Of a stretch of 64,000 nucleotides of DNA, positions 54,809-63,124 are shown piece by piece. Source of the stretch: BMS3BBIN04 sp964552465. GTDB taxonomy: Bacteria > Electryoneota > Electryoneia > Electryoneales > Electryoneaceae. Location: contig CAZKGR010000015.1 in NCBI GenBank assembly GCA_964552465.1, positions 1-64,000 on the forward strand, written 5' to 3'. The position numbers were made by a program, and so were the translations under genes. The stretch's first letter is position 1; each line of letters starts with the position of its first letter. The notes beneath the pieces are model-generated. The model had not been told where the DNA came from and searched no databases. It saw only the letters and a program-made list of their open reading frames with translations.

Positions 54809-55456
54809 TTACGCGTTGTTGCCACCACGCTTCACGATGTCGGGATGCGCTTCCTCATATTCGAGTAGCGTATCTACAAATTCTACCGACACTTCCTGCA
54901 TTTCGCCGACAATCTTGTCAATGCGTGATACAAAGAAGTTGTTGAAGAACTGAATCACCATCGCCACAATCAAACCGAACAACGTGGTCAGCAACGCTTT
55001 GGAAATACCGCCGGCCACAATCGCCGGGGAAATATCGTTAGCAGCAGCAATAGCGTCGAAGGCTCCAACCATACCGGAAACGGTTCCGGTAAAACCAAGC
55101 ATCGGGGCCATCGCGATCACTGTGCTCAACCAGACGAGATTCTTCTCAAGGAAGGACATCTCAATCTGACCAGCGTTCATGATGTTCTTTTCTACAGCAT
55201 CAACACCCATGCCAAGACGCTGCAAACCGGCGTGGAATACCGAAGCGATCGGACCACGGGTTTTCTCACACACGTCCTTGGCAGCTTCCGGGCCACCATC
55301 CTGCAGGGCCTGGTTCACATCTACCACGAATTTCTTCGTGTTCACCGTAGACATCGTCAAGCTGATAAAACGCTCGATAACGAACAACAACCCGACAATG
55401 AACACAGCGAGAATCGGCCACATGAACTCACCGCCTCGCAGAAATAGCTCAACCAT
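54809..55456 (-). CDS. exbB: ExbB/TolQ/MotA-family proton channel protein
   Basis: A 215-residue inner-membrane protein with three helices: LRGGEFMWPILAVFIVGLLFVIERF (near the N-terminus), WLSTVIAMAPMLGFTGTVSGMVGAF (about 108-132) and AGGISKALLTTLFGLIVAMVIQFFNNF (about 147-173). The APMLGFLGTVxGM-type motif is the hallmark of ExbB/TolQ. First gene of the operon exbB-exbD-exbD-tonB(-tonB). It could be TolQ-like, but the TonB neighbours favour the energising of outer-membrane transport. Good ribosome site. Confidence 0.93.
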   Translation of the reverse strand: MVELFLRGGEFMWPILAVFIVGLLFVIERFISLTMSTVNTKKFVVDVNQALQDGGPEAAKDVCEKTRGPIASVFHAGLQRLGMGVDAVEKNIMNAGQIEMSFLEKNLVWLSTVIAMAPMLGFTGTVSGMVGAFDAIAAANDISPAIVAGGISKALLTTLFGLIVAMVIQFFNNFFVSRIDKIVGEMQEVSVEFVDTLLEYEEAHPDIVKRGGNNA

Positions 55457-55588
55457 TCCGGCCTCCCTCGTACGGACGCACGGCGCTCTTTGTCAGCAGC
55501 CGCGGGAAATCGCCCATTCCAATGTTGTCTAAAGTTCTGAAGTGAAGTTACTGGCAAACCCTAAGTTTACCGCTACACACGTTTCGAG

Positions 55589-57232
55589 TCAACCGCTCTC
55601 CGGGAGTGAGACACTCCGGGCAAGCACATCCGCCTCCGGTAATCTAACCAGAGCCGAATCTACAGTAGAATCTCCATTGATCAGGACTTGCCACAAATAT
55701 TCACGCCCGTTGTACAAGCGCTGCGCAACCTCCGCCCTGATCTGATCAATCAGATAACTCTCATCCGTCAACCACCCGGCTTCATCATAAGTAACACCGT
55801 TCTCAGCCCCATACGCAAATAACTCACGCAATTGTGAACGGGTAGGTTGCCAGTCTGCGAGGAACTGATCGAACGGCATCGTCGGCTGACCCATCTGATC
55901 CGCCAAGTCACGGGACCAGTCAAACAGGATACGCTCACTGAGCAAATCAGCGCTGTAATCACTGAGCAGACCCGGATCGATCAACGCATCCGGCTGAATG
56001 CCACGCTCGGCATATACCTTCCGCCCGGTGCGCGTGAAGTATACCTCGCCCAAACTATCTGGTGTTGCCAATGCCAGGCTGTCCAGATCCGTGCCATCAC
56101 GGTAAGCACCCATCAGGTACTCACCCATACCGTTATTCCACGGACGCTGTACGCAACGCCCTGTCGGTGTAAACCATCGGCTGATCGTGATCCGCACAAC
56201 GCTGCCATCATCCAGTGCAAACGGATATTGCACCAGACCTTTGCCAAATGTCGGCTGCCCGAGAATCAAACCACGGTCATGATCCTGCACCGCACCAGCA
56301 ACGATTTCACTCGCCGAGGCTGTCCCATTACTCACCAGGATGACCATCGGTACATACGGATGCGTGCCTGCGCCGGTCGACCATAACGTATCGGACGTGC
56401 CTTCCGCCCGTCCCTCTGTTGTCAAGATGACCTTGCCTTCTGACAGGAACTTGTCCGCGACCTCATGCGCCTGAACACGATACCCACCCGAATTTCCACG
56501 CAAGTCGAGAATTAACTGCTCCATCCCCTGCTGCTCAAGCGACATTAACGCCTGCTCAAGCTCGTCATCGGTCACCGCAGTGAACTGGCTGATCATGATG
56601 TAGCCCGTCTTGCCGTCCTGTAGCAGGAATGACGCTTCAACCGAATGGATCGGAATCTTGCCACGGGTCAACGTCAGCTCGATCAACTCCGTCTTGCCGG
56701 TACGCCTGACCCCAATATTGACCTGAGTACCGTCAGGCCCGCGCAACTGTTTGCGAACTTCATCGTTGGTGATACCGATCGCGTTAACGCTCTCGATCTC
56801 GACAATCTGGTCGCCAGCACGTAGTCCCATTCGATCTGCAGGCGTACCCGGAATCGGACTTACTACCGTGATCACACCTTCGCGGATCTCAAACTGGATG
56901 CCGATGCCGCTGAACTCGCCCTGCATGGTCTCATCAACCGCCTCCTGCTCCTCCGGCGGGATGTACACACTGTGCGGATCCAACTGCTCGAGCAGGCCAC
57001 GGATCGCGCCCTCGTACATGACTGAATCATCCGGTTCATCCACATACGCGTGATCCACCAGACGGATCACATCATTGAACTTGCGTTCGTGATCCACAGA
57101 TTTACTCGGGAAACCAACCGCAGAAGGGCCATCGCTGACAAACATGCCTGCTATAAAGGCAACTGTTATTGCGGCCAGAATCAACAGGTAGGGCGGACGG
57201 TTGCTGGTCCGCTCAGAAGTTTTTTGCGCCAT
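55589..57232 (-). CDS. S41-family C-terminal processing peptidase (CtpA/Prc-like)
   Basis: A 547-residue serine protease. One N-terminal membrane segment (LLILAAITVAFIAGMFVS, about 15-32) places it in the periplasm. The cap region (DPHSVYIPPEE) precedes a PDZ domain (GIGIQFEIREGVITVVSPIPGTPADRMGLRAGD, about 110-180). The protease core has LDLRGNSGG, the nucleophile Ser in SNGTASASEIVAGA and Lys in GQPTFGKGLVQ, the Ser-Lys dyad of tail-specific proteases. A C-terminal extension of about 130 residues follows TPTGRCVQRPW. Such enzymes trim or degrade periplasmic proteins from their C-terminus. It is leftward and upstream of the exb operon, with 130 bases between them. Confidence 0.93.
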   Translation of the reverse strand: MAQKTSERTSNRPPYLLILAAITVAFIAGMFVSDGPSAVGFPSKSVDHERKFNDVIRLVDHAYVDEPDDSVMYEGAIRGLLEQLDPHSVYIPPEEQEAVDETMQGEFSGIGIQFEIREGVITVVSPIPGTPADRMGLRAGDQIVEIESVNAIGITNDEVRKQLRGPDGTQVNIGVRRTGKTELIELTLTRGKIPIHSVEASFLLQDGKTGYIMISQFTAVTDDELEQALMSLEQQGMEQLILDLRGNSGGYRVQAHEVADKFLSEGKVILTTEGRAEGTSDTLWSTGAGTHPYVPMVILVSNGTASASEIVAGAVQDHDRGLILGQPTFGKGLVQYPFALDDGSVVRITISRWFTPTGRCVQRPWNNGMGEYLMGAYRDGTDLDSLALATPDSLGEVYFTRTGRKVYAERGIQPDALIDPGLLSDYSADLLSERILFDWSRDLADQMGQPTMPFDQFLADWQPTRSQLRELFAYGAENGVTYDEAGWLTDESYLIDQIRAEVAQRLYNGREYLWQVLINGDSTVDSALVRLPEADVLARSVSLPESG

Positions 57233-57379
57233 CGGGTAATAATCTCGTGTAGGTCAGTTCGCTGCTCCATAGTAGGCAGGAAACAACTGCTCGCGCCAGC
57301 CTCGAAACCAAACTGAAGCATTTCCATCCGATTGGATTCACTTCGGCAATATTGGTACTACTACCCCCCACAACAACAA

Positions 57380-57402
57380 CACCCCACTGTTCCGTGGGGT
57401 GT
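57380..57402 (-). terminator. Terminator after NmrA-like gene
   Basis: ACACCCCAC-TGTTCC-GTGGGGTGT hairpin; on the - strand it is followed by the T-rich TGTTGTTGTTG. Confidence 0.8.
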
Positions 57403-57439
57403 CTACATGGTGAATTCAACCAGCTACTGAATCAGGCCA

Positions 57440-58330
57440 CTACTCCTGCACATTGTAAACCGCTGTCCAGGTTTCCGCGAACTGCTCAATGCTGGTCGGG
57501 GTCGTGTTCGCTTCCGAGCGAGGTTCCCGGAAAGCCGCGATTCCGCTCTTCATGCCATCGCTGAGCTCGACCATAGACTCTGCCACAGCCTTGCTCACAC
57601 CCATCTGCATCATGCCCTCAATAGTCTGGGCAGGCTGGAAGTACGTGTATTGCAGGTCCGGCTTGCCAATCTTTGCGCCCAGAATTCTGGCGACTTCAGG
57701 AAACGCCAATTCCCGCTGTCCCTGTAGCTCCTGATGGCTGTGGCCGCTGAAATCGAGCGCAATCAGAGATTTGGCCGCAAAATCCGCGATATCCTGGGTT
57801 GCGATCATGTTGAACCTGACATCCGGCTCCAACGGTCCTCCAATGAAACCCATCTCCTTCACCATTCCTGCCATGCCAAGCGTGTTTTCCATGAAATAGC
57901 CCGCCCGCACATGCAACACATTCACATTCGTCAACTGGTTCAGACGCTGTTCCATGTCATACAATCCAGCAACCGGACCAGTGCCTTCCGACTTGTCCGC
58001 ACCGTAACTGCTCAACGTTACGACATGATTCACATCGCTCCGCTCAACCGCGCTTGCCAGAGAATCCACTACCTGGTTCTGGTATGCCCGGACATTTTCA
58101 ACGTCAGGCTTCAGCGGAATCATGATATACGCCGCTGATGCACCTGCGAACGCCTGCTCCATCGCCACCGAGTCATTCACCTCGCCGACGAAAACATCCG
58201 CGCCCTTGGCGGCGAATTCCTGCAAACGATCAGCGCTGCGTCCAATCACCCGAACCTGCTTGCCAGCATCCAATAACGCGTGTGAAATCCGCTTGCCAGT
58301 GTTTCCCGTTGCTCCCGTAATCACGTACAT
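57440..58330 (-). CDS. NmrA-type NAD(P)-binding protein (SDR fold)
   Basis: A 296-residue Rossmann-fold protein of the NmrA/quinone-oxidoreductase-like atypical SDR group. ATG 58330 follows GAGAGGAGAAGG and begins MYVITGATGNTGKRI, the Gly-rich dinucleotide site; VRVIGRSADRL selects NADP. VTLSSYGADKSEGTG is the region of the active site in such proteins. Relatives act as NADPH-dependent reductases or redox sensors. Upstream lies a dyad (58395-58416) closely matching one before the tetR gene at 58490-59083, so this gene is the likely target of that repressor. Confidence 0.87.
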   Translation of the reverse strand: MYVITGATGNTGKRISHALLDAGKQVRVIGRSADRLQEFAAKGADVFVGEVNDSVAMEQAFAGASAAYIMIPLKPDVENVRAYQNQVVDSLASAVERSDVNHVVTLSSYGADKSEGTGPVAGLYDMEQRLNQLTNVNVLHVRAGYFMENTLGMAGMVKEMGFIGGPLEPDVRFNMIATQDIADFAAKSLIALDFSGHSHQELQGQRELAFPEVARILGAKIGKPDLQYTYFQPAQTIEGMMQMGVSKAVAESMVELSDGMKSGIAAFREPRSEANTTPTSIEQFAETWTAVYNVQE

Positions 58331-58394
58331 CGTCCTTCTCCTCTCGTTGTTTTGGCTTTGCAGCCGTCTATCCATGTTTTCTACATGACCGTCA

Positions 58395-58416
58395 ATTATA
58401 TTGACCGGTCTATTAG
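58395..58416 (-). promoter_or_regulatory. Probable TetR operator upstream of NmrA-like gene
   Basis: ATTATATTGACCGGTCTATTA contains the 8-bp palindrome GACCGGTC with AT-rich flanks. It lies about 65-85 bases before the NmrA-like start and matches 59089-59111 (ATTATAACGACTGGTCTATTA) at 17 of 21 positions. Repressors of the LmrA/NemR/AcrR-like type bind TAGACC-type dyads. Confidence 0.7.
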
Positions 58417-58489
58417 CGATGCGGCCGATTGTCCCGCTTCTTTCAGGCTATATAATCCCTGCTATATCACTGACTTTCGCTGATCATGG

Positions 58490-59083
58490 CTACTGAAGAT
58501 CATACATCTTCCGGGCATCTGTAATCATTGTGTGCAACAGTGAGGCAATGTTTTCCAACGGACGTTTTGAACGTTGTGCCCGTGCCAGTGCCTGCGCGCC
58601 CTCGATTGATGAAAGCGTCAAGTCAGCCCACACTTCTGCGGCTGCTTCAGGAAAACCGTCAGCGACAAATCGTTCTACGTACAGTTTACGCCAGGCAGTG
58701 AATCCATTGTCCAATGCCTTCCTCAGCAACTTTTCCTCATCGCCAACTTCCTGCGATACCGCGAGTAAAGCACAACCCTTGTTGAAGTTGTTCTCCTCCT
58801 GCATACGGGCAAAGCTCATTGCAACTTCTGCAACCGCATCTGCGGCTGTATCCGCATTGCTCAGAATGCCTGAGATATGGCCGCAATTCCATTCCTCAGC
58901 CATACGCAGAGCCTCCGACGCGATCTCCTCTTTGCCCTGCGGAAAATGGAAGTACAACGATCCCTTCGGTGCGCCGCTCTCCCGCACGACCTGGTTCAAG
59001 CCAGTTGCGTGATAGCCTTGACGCATCAGCAGGTCAGCCGTGGCCATGATTATGCGTTGCCTGGTTTCTTCCGCTTTAGTCAT
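58490..59083 (-). CDS. TetR/AcrR-family transcriptional repressor
   Basis: A 197-residue regulator. The N-terminal helix-turn-helix is clear: ETRQRIIMATADLLMRQGYHATGLNQVVRESGAPKGSLYFHFPQGKEEI (about residues 5-53). The ligand domain (FNKGCALLAVSQEVGDEEKLL, SSIEGAQALARAQRSKRPL) resembles the LmrA/YxaF C-terminal domain. It probably represses itself and the NmrA-like gene behind it, since both have the same dyad upstream, and would be released by a small hydrophobic or electrophilic ligand (inference). Confidence 0.93.
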   Translation of the reverse strand: MTKAEETRQRIIMATADLLMRQGYHATGLNQVVRESGAPKGSLYFHFPQGKEEIASEALRMAEEWNCGHISGILSNADTAADAVAEVAMSFARMQEENNFNKGCALLAVSQEVGDEEKLLRKALDNGFTAWRKLYVERFVADGFPEAAAEVWADLTLSSIEGAQALARAQRSKRPLENIASLLHTMITDARKMYDLQ

Positions 59084-59088
59084 GTCAT

Positions 59089-59111
59089 ATTATAACGACT
59101 GGTCTATTATA
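59089..59111 (-). promoter_or_regulatory. Probable TetR operator upstream of tetR
   Basis: ATATTATAACGACTGGTCTATTATA lies directly before the tetR start codon (6-28 bases) and matches the site at 58395-58416. Its position would block initiation or elongation, in line with autorepression. Confidence 0.68.
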
Positions 59112-59187
59112 AGCGCAACAGCAGACTCCGCTCCTGGAGATCAGGCCTGCGGCAGCGCGAGAATCCCTTGACCATTAAACTGTGCCC

Positions 59188-59850
59188 ATGTCTGAAGAGA
59201 AAGCCTACAACCAAGCATACTCGTCCACGCCAAACCTGTTCGGTGCCGAACCGGACATGGTTCTGGTGAACCACATACACCTGCTGGACAAATCAAAACC
59301 CGTCCTCGATATCGGCAGCGGTCAAGGTCGGCACGCGCTGTACCTCGCCCGACATGGCTTCGAGGCCGTCGCGCTCGATCCCTCCGGAGAAGCCACGCAT
59401 CAGTTACAAACGACTGCTGATCACGAACAACTTCCCATCCTTTGTATCGAGGGGATGATTGAATCATTTGAAGCAGAATCGGGCAGATTTGGAACGGTGC
59501 TCGTTTTCGGCCTGATCCAGATCTTCACGTGGGAACAGACCCGCGATCTGATCGCCCGAATCAACGAGCTCATAGCGCCCGGTGGTCATGTCATCTTCAC
59601 CGGCTGGACTGTCGAAGACAGTTCGCTGGAATCCGTGCGCAAACGCGGCGAACAGATCGGAGCCAATTCCTACCGTTTGCCTGACGGGAATGTCCGCACT
59701 TATCTCGAGCTCGGGCAGGTTCTTGAACTGTTCGCTGGATGGGAGATTGTCTACCACTGGGAAGGGTTGGGCGAGTGGCACCGTCACGGCGATTCCGAAC
59801 CCGAACGTCACGCCCGTGTCGAAGCCGTATTCAAGAAGTCGTCCATGTAG
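59188..59850 (+). CDS. Class I SAM-dependent methyltransferase
   Basis: A 220-residue cytoplasmic methyltransferase of the TehB/Methyltransf_11-25 type. Motif I is PVLDIGSGQGRHALYLA (about residues 36-52), with ALDPSGEA at the end of strand 2 and FGTVLVFGLIQIF at strand 4. APGGHVIFTGWTVED is the typical post-strand region. The substrate is unknown. ATG 59188 is chosen over an in-frame GTG at 59182; there is no strong ribosome site. Its stop codon TAG forms the first bases of the inverted repeat at 59848-59995. It is divergent from tetR. Confidence 0.85.
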   Translation: MSEEKAYNQAYSSTPNLFGAEPDMVLVNHIHLLDKSKPVLDIGSGQGRHALYLARHGFEAVALDPSGEATHQLQTTADHEQLPILCIEGMIESFEAESGRFGTVLVFGLIQIFTWEQTRDLIARINELIAPGGHVIFTGWTVEDSSLESVRKRGEQIGANSYRLPDGNVRTYLELGQVLELFAGWEIVYHWEGLGEWHRHGDSEPERHARVEAVFKKSSM

Positions 59851-59995
59851 CCCGGGTTCGTTGAACCCGGGGAGCTCCTACACCTCATCCTGAACGTAGG
59901 ACATGTCAACCATAGCTTCAGCGAAGGCTGCGAAGGATCTCGGTTTGTAGTTGATCTCATCGCACCCACACCCCGGATTCAACGAATCCGGGCTA
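59848..59995. repeat. MITE-like unit bounded by the stop codons of both flanking genes
   Basis: Ends 59848-59872 (TAGCCCGGGTTC-GTT-GAACCC...) and 59971-59995 are inverted copies with two changes that keep each hairpin paired. The TAG at 59848-59850 is the stop of the methyltransferase gene, and the CTA at 59993-59995 is the TAG stop of the convergent secreted-protein gene. Inside lie pieces of family A (CATCCTGA ... CGAAGGATCT) around TAGCTTCAGCGAAGGC, which also occurs in reverse at 24162-24177. Confidence 0.8.
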
Positions 59996-61423
59996 CTTCA
60001 AAAACACCATCCGCCGCATCTGCATTTCATCTTCCGTCTCGGCGCGGAGGAAATACGTCCCACCCGGCAAACCGGATGCGTTCCACACAACACTGTGCGT
60101 CCCCGGCGAATAAGGCATGTCAGCCCCAAGCACCGTCACCTCACGCCCCAACAGATCAAACACCCGCAAATCCATCAACGACGGTCGCGCCAGATCAAAG
60201 CTGATCGTAGTCGATGAGTTGAATGGGTTGGGGTAAACCGAATGCAGTGCGAGCATCAACGCAATAGATTGAGCCTCTTGTTCCAGTCCGAGATCAAACG
60301 AGATGCGACCAATCCACAGATCATTGTCTTCACCCTTTGGTCCAGCTAGCAGCGCGCCGCCTGGCATCTCAATCAATGAAGGAATTCCGAGTCCCTCTTC
60401 CCAGAGTTCTGAATACCAATGATTACCCCATGAAGCTTCATCAACAAACACCAGATGAGCATTAACTGGCGACCACATCTCTACACCGGAAACCAAGTAG
60501 CCCTCTTCAATTTTGATTAGATTATATTTATTACTAAATGTGTGAATCTCATTTGTTGACACTATGTTACCATAACGATCAACTATAGCTGTATCATGAT
60601 CACCTTCAAAGCCATTATCATACATCAAACAGATCCCAACTTCATCCACGATACATGCTACAACCTGAGTGGAATTTCCCCAATAATTGCCAGTCCAGCC
60701 CCAATCTGTTCTCCAGATTGACTGACCATACACATCAACACGGTGAACAAATGCCTTGAACTCATTATTAGCATCTTCCTCTCTCCCGATGATGTAAACC
60801 TCATCCGAATCCACAATCAATAGTTCATCTATCAGAAGTTCAGTCAGAGCGTCTGCTAAGTACTCGAATACAAGGGAACAGGTGGCATTGATTCCACTTA
60901 CTTCATAGAGTTGATATCCCCAAGTGCTGGTAAATAGCTGACGCCAGGCTACAAGGAGTAATACGAGATCGTTATTCTCTGGGTGGGTGCATACATTTAC
61001 AACTCCCTGCCAATTTGATTCATCAACTATTTCATGGATCCAAGTTGCCTCCCCATTCGTATCCAAGAAAGAAAACCACACATTCGATTCAACATGATAT
61101 GTTGGATCAGACCATTTCGTTGCTGCCAAGAAGATAGATCCGTTGGGCAGGCATGTTATTTTAGGATTTACGGGGTAACTCGCTGTTACTTCTACTGTAA
61201 TAACCGTATCGCCCAGCTCATTGAACCATGCTACCCAAATGGTCGAATCAGGAGCTGGATCTCCTGCGACAGCAAAGCTTTCATCGTCCCATGATGACTG
61301 AGTGATGGAGTGTAGATACCCTGTATCCAACTCATTTTCCCAAACAATATTGAATTCCTGTGCAGACACGAGGCAGGCGAACGGCAGGATTCCAAGCACT
61401 ACGATTGAAAGCTTCCAGTACAT
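59993..61423 (-). CDS. Secreted protein with T9SS sorting domain
   Basis: A 476-residue secreted protein of unknown activity. Signal peptide: MYWKLSIVVLGILPFACLVSAQEF. The body is rich in Trp, Asp and beta-strand patterns (VWENELDTGYLHSITQSSW, RVDVYGQSIWRTDWGWTG, LVFVDEASWGNHWYSEL) and looks like an irregular beta-propeller. The C-terminus YPNPFNSSTTISFDLA ... GGTYFLRAE ... MVFLK is the sorting domain. The middle of the gene (about 60480-61250) is noticeably richer in A and T than the neighbours. Its stop codon is part of the inverted repeat at 59848-59995. Confidence 0.82.
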   Translation of the reverse strand: MYWKLSIVVLGILPFACLVSAQEFNIVWENELDTGYLHSITQSSWDDESFAVAGDPAPDSTIWVAWFNELGDTVITVEVTASYPVNPKITCLPNGSIFLAATKWSDPTYHVESNVWFSFLDTNGEATWIHEIVDESNWQGVVNVCTHPENNDLVLLLVAWRQLFTSTWGYQLYEVSGINATCSLVFEYLADALTELLIDELLIVDSDEVYIIGREEDANNEFKAFVHRVDVYGQSIWRTDWGWTGNYWGNSTQVVACIVDEVGICLMYDNGFEGDHDTAIVDRYGNIVSTNEIHTFSNKYNLIKIEEGYLVSGVEMWSPVNAHLVFVDEASWGNHWYSELWEEGLGIPSLIEMPGGALLAGPKGEDNDLWIGRISFDLGLEQEAQSIALMLALHSVYPNPFNSSTTISFDLARPSLMDLRVFDLLGREVTVLGADMPYSPGTHSVVWNASGLPGGTYFLRAETEDEMQMRRMVFLK

Positions 61424-61493
61424 GGCACCCCCACGAGTGAGTCGTAATTCACTGATCCCTTACTATTAACCTAGTCGACTGATTACCCTTGAG

Positions 61494-61528
61494 CAAGAAA
61501 AAGTGCGATGAGATCACTCATCGCACTT
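61494..61528 (-). terminator. Terminator after glutaryl-CoA dehydrogenase gene region
   Basis: AAGTGCGATGAG-ATCA-CTCATCGCACTT is a perfect 12-bp hairpin; on the - strand it is followed by TTTCTTGCTC. It lies between the acyl-CoA dehydrogenase gene and the next leftward gene, about 180 bases after the former. Confidence 0.82.
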
Positions 61529-61550
61529 CTCTACCCTATCTCCAACACCG

Positions 61551-61578
61551 AGATCCTTGCAGAAACGCTCAGGATGAC
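61551..61578 (-). repeat. Family A repeat end
   Basis: AGATCCTTGCAGAAACGCTC... ending in AGGATGAC is a reverse-orientation family A end with a short insertion. Next to it, 61590-61618 forms another hairpin (CCGCGGTAG ... CTACCGCGG). Confidence 0.6.
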
Positions 61579-61651
61579 TTGCACGATGCCCGCGGTAGAC
61601 CACGAAGCGGCTACCGCGGATTTCCTGAACATGCAATAATTGACCAGACAA

Positions 61652-61707
61652 ACAGACTGCAGATAAACCGCGTTACCCGCCTGCGGCAGAGTAACACGGG
61701 CACCATA
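61652..61707. repeat. Copy of the repeat at 24041-24100
   Basis: The two stretches align over about 56 bases: ACAGA-T/C-T..CTGC at the left and ACACGGGCACCATA (ACCACGGGCACCATA in the other) at the right, with a hairpin GTTAC ... GTAAC inside. It lies directly beside the stop of the acyl-CoA dehydrogenase gene. Confidence 0.6.
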
Positions 61708-61708
61708 T

Positions 61709-62878
61709 CTACCCCCTATACGCTTCCATCCCGGTCAGGTCCGCGCCGACGATAAGCGTGTGCATCGTGTCCGTACCCTCGTACGTGTACACAGATTCCA
61801 GGTTCAGCATGTGGCGCATGATCGGGTACTCATCCGTAATACCGTTCGCGCCGTGAATGTCACGTGCAACCCGTGCGACTTCCAACGCGATACGGCAGTT
61901 GTTCCCCTTGGCCATCGAAACATGACGGAATGTGTAGGTATCGTTCTCTTTCATCTGCCCCAGACGGTAGCACAGCAGCTGCGCCTTGGTGATCTCGGTC
62001 GCCATCCAGGCCAGCTTTTCCTGCACTGCCTGGAAACCGGCGATCGGCTTGCCCCACTGCGGACGGCTCAACGCATACTGCAACGCACTGTCAAAGCACG
62101 CCTGCGCTGCGCCGATCACGCCCCACGAGATCCCATACCGCGCCTGGTTGAGGCACATCAACGGAGCCTTTAACCCGGACGCGTCCGGCAGACGCATCGC
62201 ATCTGGAACGAACACGTCCTGCATTACGATCTCGCCCGTCACCGACGCTCGCAAACTCCATTTACCCTTGATTTCCGGGCAAGTCAGCCCCTCCGCACCC
62301 TTTTCGACGAGGAAACCGTTGACCACACCATCAACCTTCGCCCAGACCATGAGGATGTCGGCGATGCTGCTGTTGGTGATCCACATCTTGGCGCCGTTCA
62401 ATATCCAACCACCTTCAACTTTTTTAGCAGTGGTCAGCATCGAACCGGGGTCGGAACCGGCATCCGGCTCGGTCAGGCCGAACGCGCCGATGATTTCAGC
62501 GTTGGCCAGCTTGGGTAACAGCGCACGTTTCTGTTCTTCACTGCCCCATGTATAGATCGGATACATCACCAACGAGCTCTGCGTGGATGCGAAGCTGCGA
62601 ACGCCCGAATCGCCACGTTCCAGCTCCTGCATCGCCAAACCGTAGGCGATGCTGCTAATCCCCGCACCGCCGTATTCTTCCGGTAATGTTGGCCCGAACA
62701 GCCCCAGCTCGGCCATCTCCGTAAACCATTCAGTCGGGAAGGTGTGATCACGGAAAGCGTGCTCGATGTTCGGAATCACACGGTTGCTGACCCAATCACG
62801 CACTGAGTCACGGATCATCCGCTCTTCATCAGTCAACAGGTCGTCAAGGCGGTAATAGTCCAATGCCTGGTATGCCAT
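61709..62878 (-). CDS. gcdH: Glutaryl-CoA dehydrogenase-like acyl-CoA dehydrogenase
   Basis: A 389-residue flavoenzyme that oxidises and decarboxylates glutaryl-CoA to crotonyl-CoA in lysine/tryptophan breakdown. It has the acyl-CoA dehydrogenase layout: N-terminal helical domain, middle beta domain with FGLTEPDAGSDPGSM and WITNSSIADILMVWAK, and C-terminal helices with RDIHGANGITDEYPIMRH and the catalytic Glu in SVYTYEGTDTMHTLI. RSFASTQSSLVMYPIYTWGSEEQK is the signature that separates glutaryl-CoA dehydrogenase from other members (Arg for the gamma-carboxylate). No electron-transfer flavoprotein genes are in the window. Single gene; clean start. Confidence 0.9.
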   Translation of the reverse strand: MAYQALDYYRLDDLLTDEERMIRDSVRDWVSNRVIPNIEHAFRDHTFPTEWFTEMAELGLFGPTLPEEYGGAGISSIAYGLAMQELERGDSGVRSFASTQSSLVMYPIYTWGSEEQKRALLPKLANAEIIGAFGLTEPDAGSDPGSMLTTAKKVEGGWILNGAKMWITNSSIADILMVWAKVDGVVNGFLVEKGAEGLTCPEIKGKWSLRASVTGEIVMQDVFVPDAMRLPDASGLKAPLMCLNQARYGISWGVIGAAQACFDSALQYALSRPQWGKPIAGFQAVQEKLAWMATEITKAQLLCYRLGQMKENDTYTFRHVSMAKGNNCRIALEVARVARDIHGANGITDEYPIMRHMLNLESVYTYEGTDTMHTLIVGADLTGMEAYRG

Positions 62879-63124
62879 CGCTCAATCCTTTAATGGTTGT
62901 GTGTTGCGGAACGGGGAAGATAAGAAACGAGCTGCGGGGGAGTCACCCCGAGCAAGCACCAAAGAGAGGTATGCCTAACTGTTGCATTTTCAACTGGGTC
63001 ATGCGAGTCAACGAAAATCCAAAAAGACCGATTCGTGTTTGCTGTCTTTCCTGACACATGCGTATGTTGCGGGTTCATATTTCCGCGCAACGGAAACACT
63101 CAAACATACGAGACGAGGTGAACT

